5,550 nt of DNA, from positions 1-5,550 of the forward strand of contig JAFGSC010000272.1 of assembly GCA_016934875.1 (NCBI GenBank), written 5' to 3'. The DNA is from Candidatus Atribacteria bacterium. GTDB taxonomy: Bacteria; Atribacterota; Phoenicimicrobiia; Phoenicimicrobiales; Stramentimicrobiaceae. A model generated the notes under the pieces. The model was not told the DNA's origin. It saw nothing but the letters and a program-made list of their open reading frames with translations, and ran no database searches. This document shows positions 1-4,321 of the stretch, one piece after another. How positions within the stretch are numbered: position 1 is the first letter of the stretch; each line of letters begins with the position of its first letter. The position numbers and the translations under genes are program-made.

Positions 1-1209
1 CAATAAAGGAATAGCTAAGTCATTTTCCAGAAAAGCATTAAAATAGACAAAAGGATTTCCCCTGGGAAAAGTCTTGTAGTTAAATACACCCAACATTTCC
101 TTTTCAGAAATGAGTATTTTTCCCTGCTTGCTACCTGAATATACAGAAGTTTTTTCCGGAATATTGAAAGTTACGCTGGTTCCACCGTATTCAACAGGCA
201 CCGAAAATTCCTGCTCCGCTACAGCGCTCATGGAAACCGCATCTGTATCTTCCCGAAACACCATTGGCGCTTCCATTTTTTGACCCTTGATTTGATCAGG
301 CTGATAAGGCCTTAAAACCCAAGGCTCTATTGGGGGTAATTGTCCTGAAATCGTTGGCCTGGCAGTGGATAGTGATAAAGAGACATTTTTCCAATCAGTC
401 CCGGTGACTTGTCTGACCAATGCATAGGTTATGAAATCAATTCTATTTTCGCTAATATCTGTCCTCACATCATAAACAGGTTCCCAGCTTACCTCCCCGC
501 TGATAAAATAGGATAAAAAAATACTGAAATTGCTTTTCTGTAAGACCTCTAAGTCTACAGATATGATTTTTTTTGTTTCTCTTTGACCATCGGAAATGAG
601 GAGAATCTGCTTCTGCAAGTAATCAATCTTTTCCCGATTTTCCTCAAGTTCAAAATCATAGATTAAATTTTGGTTATAATTTTCCTGTAGCTTATCATCC
701 AAAAAAGTATAGATATTTTCCAACTGTTCGGTTGAAGGTATTGGTGTCGAAATGCTCCCGGACATCCTTTGGTCTTGAAAAAGATAGATAATGGAATTTA
801 AAAATTCTTTCTTATCGCTCAAACCGTTCTTCTCATTTGTGATCCTTTTAATTTCTTTCTCCAGGTTGCTAATTTCATTCTGTAATTGCCTTATTTTTTC
901 TTCCGGCTCTTCCGACAAAATTTCCGTTTCGATGCTAACCCCGGTAATTTTTACATTCCCCTTGTCCGTTTGTAAAGTATCCACATTCACTGTTTTTTCA
1001 TCGAATACTTCTAAAATATTATCAAAGTTTACACGGTAACGCCCCTGGTCCAATTCGACTTTCCCTTCTCTCACAATCATCGCTGATTGAGGATAAACAT
1101 AGACTTGGCTTATCTCGGAATCTAACCAAATATCTTGCAGAATGGCCATCGACTGAAGAGGAATAACTAAAAAGGTCAATAATACTATTAAAAAAATGAT
1201 TCTTTTCAC
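1..1209 (-). CDS. MuiA-like exported DUF4140/DUF4139 protein, C-terminus cut off by window edge
   Basis: My own minus-strand translation is open from a GTG at 1209 to base 1, giving 403 residues in frame. Residues 1-22 form a Sec-type signal peptide (MKRIIFLIVLL..., likely cleavage after QSMA), so the protein is probably exported. Residues 36-65 (VYVYPQSAMIVREG...) match the DUF4140 N-terminal strand pattern. Residues about 101-133 and 165-210 are charged, heptad-like coiled-coil segments. Residues 233-250 contain GEVSWEPVYDVR, the hallmark start of DUF4139. The last residues (NAFLENDLAIPLL) resemble the late DUF4139 motif that precedes PLLPG. Family members are usually about 500-550 aa, so roughly the last quarter is missing. 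The family is named after a mucoidy inhibitor, but its biochemistry is unclear and I assign no function beyond the family. The GTG was chosen for its perfect SD; the only nearby ATG (codon 21) lies inside the signal peptide. The gene has the same orientation as the CDF gene but lies 162 bases beyond that gene's stop. Confidence 0.85.
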   Translation of the reverse strand, partial: MKRIIFLIVLLTFLVIPLQSMAILQDIWLDSEISQVYVYPQSAMIVREGKVELDQGRYRVNFDNILEVFDEKTVNVDTLQTDKGNVKITGVSIETEILSEEPEEKIRQLQNEISNLEKEIKRITNEKNGLSDKKEFLNSIIYLFQDQRMSGSISTPIPSTEQLENIYTFLDDKLQENYNQNLIYDFELEENREKIDYLQKQILLISDGQRETKKIISVDLEVLQKSNFSIFLSYFISGEVSWEPVYDVRTDISENRIDFITYALVRQVTGTDWKNVSLSLSTARPTISGQLPPIEPWVLRPYQPDQIKGQKMEAPMVFREDTDAVSMSAVAEQEFSVPVEYGGTSVTFNIPEKTSVYSGSKQGKILISEKEMLGVFNYKTFPRGNPFVYFNAFLENDLAIPLL

Positions 1210-1215
1210 TTTTTT

Positions 1216-1222
1216 ACCTCCT
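1216..1222 (-). promoter_or_regulatory. Ribosome binding site of the MuiA-like gene
   Basis: The minus strand reads AGGAGGT followed by six bases and then GTG. This near-perfect Shine-Dalgarno match decides the start in favour of GTG at 1209, which is also the start that includes the full signal peptide. Confidence 0.85.
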
Positions 1223-1258
1223 AGTGTTTCTTAATCTGAACCTTTGTATCCTGTAATT

Positions 1259-1288
1259 AACATATTTTTATTTAGAAACCACATTCAA
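1259..1288 (-). promoter_or_regulatory. Candidate sigma70-type promoter of the MuiA-like gene
   Basis: On the minus strand TTGAAT (1288-1283) and TATGTT (1264-1259) are separated by 18 bases. Each box matches four of six consensus positions. Transcription would start near 1252 and leave a leader of about 43 bases to the GTG. The surrounding sequence is AT-rich, so chance matches are easy. It is offered as the best candidate in the 162-base gap, and it implies transcription independent of the CDF gene. Confidence 0.35.
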
Positions 1289-1344
1289 TCAGCATACGAA
1301 TCTTTTTTTGTTTTATTTTACCTTCCGGATGATTTACTCAAAGA

Positions 1345-1370
1345 TGTCAAACAAAGAACCGTCCGACTGT
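1345..1370. repeat. Possible single copy of a REP-like intergenic motif
   Basis: The segment TGTCAAACAAAGAACCGTCC (1346-1365), followed by GACTGT, sits just downstream of the CDF stop codon. From memory it resembles a dispersed intergenic motif (CAAAGAACCGTCCC type) seen in Firmicutes genomes, sometimes next to Y1/IS200-like transposases. No inverted partner and no transposase is in the window, so only the resemblance can be claimed. Confidence 0.25.
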
Positions 1371-1371
1371 A

Positions 1372-2277
1372 TCACTTTTTTAGATGATCACAACCATTGC
1401 TGCAATAACTAAATTCAATTTGAACTGTAGGATGCAAGATGTTAAAATCTTCTTCTAAAATCTTTTCTATCTTTTGTCTAATGATTTCGGATTGACTTAT
1501 TTTCATATCCTCTTTTAAGGTAATATGGCCTTCGAATAAAATCTTATTCTCGTCAATCTGCCAAACATGAATATGATGAAGATTGTCTACTTGTGGAAGA
1601 AGCTCTATTCTATCCCTGATATCTTTGATACGTATAGAAGCAGGAACCCTTTCCATCAATATCATGGTGCTTTGTTTTAATATTTGATATCCCTGAAAAA
1701 AGATGACCATAGCAATAAGAACCGTTAAAATGGGATCTAAAAGATAAAAATTGTAGAAATAGATCATCATACCGGCAGTAATGACTGCTACCGAGCTCAG
1801 GGTATCGCTCAATAAATGCAGATACGCTGAACGCATGTTAAGGCTATGGTGAGTTTCAGGGTAAAGCAAGATAACACTCGCCAAATCAGCTATCAAACCA
1901 AAGATCCCTACTCCTATCATCCACAGGGTGGTAATCTCTTGAGGGTTTATAAAACGAAAATAGGCTTCTCGAATGAGAAAAAAAGCAATAATGACAATAA
2001 CGGAGGAATTTATCAAGGCAGCAAGTATTTCAGCCCTTTTATATCCAAATGTCATTCTTTGATTGGGAGAACGCTGACCTATTTTCCTGGCAAAAAAACT
2101 AACCACAATGGCCATTCCATCACTAAAATTATGCAGAGCATCTGCTAATAAAGCAAGACTACCTGCTAATATACCACCGACTAATTCAAATAAACATATC
2201 ATAAAATTTAGAATAATTGCCAATACTATTCTTCCATTGCTATTCATTTTATTTTGCTGGGGAATATGTTGATGCAT
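1372..2277 (-). CDS. CDF-family cation efflux protein (CzcD/ZnT type, probably Zn2+/Cd2+/Co2+)
   Basis: A 301-residue inner-membrane protein, the usual length for CDF transporters, which export divalent cations in exchange for protons. About six hydrophobic segments are seen (roughly residues 17-37, 40-62, 83-103, 117-139, 153-176, 180-197). The metal-site motif HxxxD occurs in TM2 (H49, D53 in DALHNFSD) and TM5 (H154, D158 in LHLLSD), the pattern of zinc-type CDF proteins; an Mn- or Fe-type member would be expected to have Asp in place of the TM2 His. A cytoplasmic C-terminal domain (about 205-290, with HHIHVW at 234-239) is followed by CSNGCDH (292-298), which could be an extra metal ligand set. 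The reading frame continues 53 codons upstream, but that stretch is AT-rich, matches nothing in the family and contains the promoter, so I start at ATG 2277 (MHQHIP). The SD there is weak (GAAAG). A start at codon 11 (MNSNGR) is possible. The exact metal is inferred. Confidence 0.9.
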   Translation of the reverse strand: MHQHIPQQNKMNSNGRIVLAIILNFMICLFELVGGILAGSLALLADALHNFSDGMAIVVSFFARKIGQRSPNQRMTFGYKRAEILAALINSSVIVIIAFFLIREAYFRFINPQEITTLWMIGVGIFGLIADLASVILLYPETHHSLNMRSAYLHLLSDTLSSVAVITAGMMIYFYNFYLLDPILTVLIAMVIFFQGYQILKQSTMILMERVPASIRIKDIRDRIELLPQVDNLHHIHVWQIDENKILFEGHITLKEDMKISQSEIIRQKIEKILEEDFNILHPTVQIEFSYCSNGCDHLKK

Positions 2278-2329
2278 GGGTACGCTTTCATTATTGATGT
2301 GGTATAAATAAATTTTCAATTTAACTTTT

Positions 2330-2338
2330 ATTATAACA
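2330..2338 (-). promoter_or_regulatory. Extended -10 promoter element of the CDF gene
   Basis: The minus strand reads TGTTATAAT, a perfect extended -10 (TGnTATAAT). The hexamer 17 bases upstream (TTTATG, 2358-2353) is a poor -35, which is usual when an extended -10 is present. Transcription would begin near 2323, giving a leader of about 46 bases before the ATG at 2277. This supports the shorter start, because a start at 2436 would lie upstream of the transcript. Confidence 0.5.
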
Positions 2339-2631
2339 TGATCGCAATCAACCATAAATAAATTAAACGAATAATTTCTAAGACGGTTTCGATTTAAAAT
2401 TACCATTGACCTTGTCCGATAAATGTCCATTGCCAAGTATTGCTAAAAAGATTGCACTAAATCCAGCTTCGCTATGATTTACTCGAAAAAGAATTATTAC
2501 CCACTCCCTAAAAAAACAAGACTTTCCAATGAAAACTGATATCATCAAGATTAATTTTCGAAAAAGATTTTAAAAGTAAATTTGGGGAACTATCAAAATG
2601 TTTTGATGAACTTAAAACCAGTGAAATTTTT
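2339..2631. other. Gene-free part of the divergent intergenic region
   Basis: About 290 AT-rich bases between the CDF promoter and the first promoter module of the dehydrogenase gene. Neither strand shows a recognisable coding segment. The CDF frame stays open to 2436, but its residues there are unlike any CDF protein. The one notable site is a perfect dyad, ATCAAAA-TG-TTTTGAT, at 2592-2607. It could be a regulator-binding site, or chance in AT-rich DNA. No terminator, tRNA or IS end is seen. Confidence 0.6.
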
Positions 2632-2660
2632 TTTACCAACAAATTCCGAAATGGTATGAT
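2632..2660 (+). promoter_or_regulatory. Candidate upstream promoter (P1) of the sugar dehydrogenase gene
   Basis: TTTACC (2632-2637), a 17-base spacer and TATGAT (2655-2660) form a plausible sigma70 pair. The boxes match four and five of six consensus positions. Transcription would start near 2667 and include the nested inverted repeat at 2689-2770 in a leader of about 150 bases. Confidence 0.4.
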
Positions 2661-2688
2661 TAAGAGCCAAAGGAATATCCAGGTACAA

Positions 2689-2770
2689 CCGGGAATCTAA
2701 TCTCCTGGTCAATTTTCGAGTGAAACAGAAAATCTCTCCCTATACCATCCACCAGGCCACAATTTCCCGG
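2689..2770 (+). promoter_or_regulatory. Nested inverted repeat, candidate structured leader of the sugar dehydrogenase gene
   Basis: Three pairs of complementary arms are nested in order. CCGGGAA (2689-2695) pairs with TTCCCGG (2764-2770). CCTGGT (2704-2709) pairs with ACCAGG (2751-2756). ATTTTC (2712-2717) pairs with GAAAAT (2728-2733). The internal loop between the outer two stems is nearly symmetric (8 and 7 bases). The element ends 33 bases before the SD, so if transcribed from P1 it would form a hairpin in the leader. It matches no riboswitch class that I recognise. It could also be a regulator-binding region or the remains of a small mobile element. Confidence 0.35.
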
Positions 2771-2781
2771 ACAAAATATGG

Positions 2782-2787
2782 TATGAT
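2782..2787 (+). promoter_or_regulatory. Candidate proximal -10 box (P2) of the sugar dehydrogenase gene
   Basis: TATGAT lies inside ATGGTATGAT (2778-2787), the same ten bases found at P1 (2651-2660). No acceptable -35 box lies 16-18 bases upstream, so this would need an activator or may be only a relic of duplication. A transcript from here would have a leader of about 24 bases. Confidence 0.3.
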
Positions 2788-2803
2788 GAAATAAGTATCC
2801 CTC

Positions 2804-2809
2804 GGAGGA
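2804..2809 (+). promoter_or_regulatory. Ribosome binding site of the sugar dehydrogenase gene
   Basis: GGAGGA ends seven bases before ATG 2817. The spacing and match are good, and the chosen start gives a well-formed signal peptide. Confidence 0.85.
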
Positions 2810-2816
2810 ATAATAT

Positions 2817-4004
2817 ATGTTCAAAAAAACATTCAAGCAAATTTTAATCAGTACAATTTTATTTTTCATTTTTTTATTATCAAGTTTTAAAGTTTTTGCT
2901 GGAATTGGATTTACAGAAGCAGAGGATCCAATCGTTGGCAAACCACCACAGAAAGTGGAAGACCGTTTTATACTTGAACCGGATGAATATGAGATTGAAG
3001 TGTGGATTGAAAATTTACGCATACCCTGGGAGTTAGTCTTTCTTACTGAAAATAAAGCGCTGGTTACCGAACGCGCCGGTCAAATTCGTCTGATTGAAAA
3101 TGGTACCCTACAGGAAAAACCATACAGGATCGTTGATGAGGTAGTACATATCGGTGAAGGTGGATTAATGGGTTTAACAAAACACCCTGATTATCCAAAG
3201 GAAAAATATCTTTATTTGATGCATACCTATCAGGAGAATAATAAAATCTTTAACCGGGTTGTCCGTTACCTTGATACGGATACCACGATAGTATTTGACC
3301 AGGTGATTATAGACAAAATTCCCGGCTCCCGGGTTCATAACGGCGGTCGCATTGCCTTTGGCCTTGACCGAATGCTCTATATCTGTACTGGAGATACCTG
3401 GGAATCTGAAATCGCTCAGGATGTTAATAATTTGGGCGGTAAGATTCTTCGATATACTTCAAATGGAGAAATTCCTGCAGATAATCCATTTACTCATTCT
3501 CCGGTCTATTCGCTTGGGCATCGCAATCCACAGGGGTTAGCTTGGCACCCTGAAACCGGTGACCTTTTCTCTTCCGAACACGGCCCTTCAGGAGAATTTG
3601 GCTTATACAACAGGGATATTATCAATGTCATTCAAAAAGGCGGCAATTATGGTTGGCCTCTAGTTCTAGGTGATGCAAACGTAGAGCCCTATATTGACCC
3701 GATGATTATGTGGACTCGATCAACGCCCCCTTCCGGTATGACCTTTTGGAATGAACGCTTATTTTTGGCCTCATTAAGAAGTGAAGCACTGATACGTATT
3801 GATGTAAAGAAATTAGGTACTACCTATGAAATCAATGCTATCGACCGATTATTTGCTGAAGATTGGTCCTCTGGAACTTATGGCCGCCTACGTAATGTAG
3901 TCGTGGGACCTGATAATGCTTTGTATGTGTTAACTAATAATCATGACGGAAGAGGAATGCCCCGGGATGGTGATGATAAAATATTAAAGATAACGTTCAA
4001 ATAA
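2817..4004 (+). CDS. Secreted PQQ-dependent sugar dehydrogenase-like protein (GSDH family beta-propeller)
   Basis: A complete 395-residue protein, normal length for the glucose/sorbosone dehydrogenase family. These enzymes oxidise the C1 of aldoses with PQQ outside the cytoplasm. Residues 1-28 are a signal peptide (basic start, hydrophobic core, cleavage after KVFA). Family blocks follow in order: IPWELVF (69-75), LVTERAGQIRL (82-92), GEGGLMGLTKHPDYP (113-127), HNGGRIAFG (174-182) with the presumed catalytic base His174, GGKILRYTSNGEIPADNPF (207-225), GHRNPQGLAWHP (234-245) with the conserved Arg236, EHGPSGE (254-260), NYGWP (277-281), PPSGMTFW (304-311) and RNVVVGPDNALYVLT (359-373). One oddity: the usual DEIN motif reads DIIN (267-270), so its conserved Glu is Ile. 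In E. coli YliI I recall this Glu and the Tyr of NYGWP as calcium ligands; here the Tyr is kept. PQQ use and the substrate are inferred from the family. No PQQ synthesis gene or electron acceptor is nearby. It is probably transcribed alone. Confidence 0.88.
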   Translation: MFKKTFKQILISTILFFIFLLSSFKVFAGIGFTEAEDPIVGKPPQKVEDRFILEPDEYEIEVWIENLRIPWELVFLTENKALVTERAGQIRLIENGTLQEKPYRIVDEVVHIGEGGLMGLTKHPDYPKEKYLYLMHTYQENNKIFNRVVRYLDTDTTIVFDQVIIDKIPGSRVHNGGRIAFGLDRMLYICTGDTWESEIAQDVNNLGGKILRYTSNGEIPADNPFTHSPVYSLGHRNPQGLAWHPETGDLFSSEHGPSGEFGLYNRDIINVIQKGGNYGWPLVLGDANVEPYIDPMIMWTRSTPPSGMTFWNERLFLASLRSEALIRIDVKKLGTTYEINAIDRLFAEDWSSGTYGRLRNVVVGPDNALYVLTNNHDGRGMPRDGDDKILKITFK

Positions 4005-4093
4005 AATAATATTTTCCCATCATCAGTTCTCTGATTGCTTGATCGGATACTGTTTACGGTATTATTCTCCTGTTCCTCTATTCATTTTCCATG

Positions 4094-4111
4094 TCAACAT
4101 TAATGTGTTGA
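4094..4111. promoter_or_regulatory. Operator-like inverted repeat over the -35 box
   Basis: TCAACA-TTAATG-TGTTGA is a perfect six-base-arm dyad with a six-base centre. Its right arm shares TTGA (4108-4111) with the -35 box of the promoter that follows, so a bound protein would block RNA polymerase. It could also form a short stem, but no T-run follows and it is AT-rich, so a terminator is unlikely. The cognate regulator is unknown and not in the window. Confidence 0.4.
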
Positions 4112-4137
4112 TTTATAGCTTAGGGTTATTTTATAAT
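4108..4137 (+). promoter_or_regulatory. Likely sigma70-type promoter of the oxidoreductase gene
   Basis: TTGATT (4108-4113), an 18-base spacer and a consensus TATAAT (4132-4137) make this the best promoter in the gap. Transcription would start near 4144, giving an untranslated leader of about 178 bases before ATG 4322, unusually long for a simple gene. Confidence 0.5.
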
Positions 4138-4172
4138 TGGAGTAAATATACTTGAACGATATTTCTCTTGCT

Positions 4173-4201
4173 CTGACAAATTTAGCATTTTTATTTATGA
4201 G
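4173..4201 (+). promoter_or_regulatory. Second, weaker candidate promoter of the oxidoreductase gene
   Basis: CTGACA (five of six -35 positions, 4173-4178), a 17-base spacer and TATGAG (four of six -10 positions, 4196-4201). It would shorten the leader to about 115 bases. It may act beside or instead of the promoter at 4108-4137. Confidence 0.3.
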
Positions 4202-4310
4202 CGTTTTCATGCAAAAGAAAAAATATTGATTTAAATATCTTCAGCAGGCATTTCATAAAAATAATAGAAAAAAAACTCCAATTTAATGTATGAAAATATT
4301 TTCTAAAAAA

Positions 4311-4315
4311 GGAGG
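4311..4315 (+). promoter_or_regulatory. Ribosome binding site of the oxidoreductase gene
   Basis: GGAGG, within AAAAAAGGAGGC, lies six bases before ATG 4322. It fixes the start, and the encoded protein begins a normal short distance before the FAD-binding motif. Confidence 0.88.
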
Positions 4316-4321
4316 CAAAAA

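Larger units (their letters stand above)
4005..4321. other. Gene-free intergenic region before the oxidoreductase gene
   Basis: These 317 AT-rich bases carry no supportable gene. No GC-rich hairpin with a T-run follows the dehydrogenase stop, so I cannot name a terminator; the AAAATAATATTTT at 4004-4016 is too weak to count. The useful content is an inverted repeat at 4094-4111, a promoter at 4108-4137, a second weaker promoter at 4173-4201, and then about 110 A-rich bases up to the SD. The length of this gap argues that the oxidoreductase gene is transcribed independently. Confidence 0.6.

Noticed and set aside
791..1039. Plus-strand open frame of 82 codons, rich in Ser and Phe.
   Set aside because: It is the antisense shadow of the MuiA-like gene. 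It has no SD, and its composition is typical of a complement frame.
1329..2484. Eleven-base direct repeat ATGATTTACTC at 1329-1339 and 2474-2484, flanking the CDF gene like a target-site duplication.
   Set aside because: A few 11-base matches are expected by chance in an AT-rich window of this size, and there are no terminal inverted repeats or transposase next to them.
2524..2700. Plus-strand open stretch of about 57 codons ending at 2700 (with FEKDFKSKFGELSK...), possible degraded gene.
   Set aside because: It has no start codon near its beginning and no SD, resembles no known family, and overlaps the P1 promoter module.
2720..2794. A 24-codon GTG-to-TAA frame (VKQKISPYTIHQ...) with a faint look of a helix-turn-helix regulator.
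   Set aside because: It has no SD, is far shorter than any HTH domain, and lies within the promoter and inverted-repeat region. The resemblance is too weak to call even a remnant.
4004..4016. AAAATAATATTTT after the dehydrogenase stop as a terminator.
   Set aside because: The stem would be five A-T pairs with no G-C pair, too weak for intrinsic termination.
4006..4062. Minus-strand frame ending in TVSDQAIRELMMGKYYFI just after the dehydrogenase stop, looking like a protein C-terminus.
   Set aside because: An in-frame stop lies immediately upstream and no start codon is available. Eighteen plausible residues are not enough to call a gene relic.
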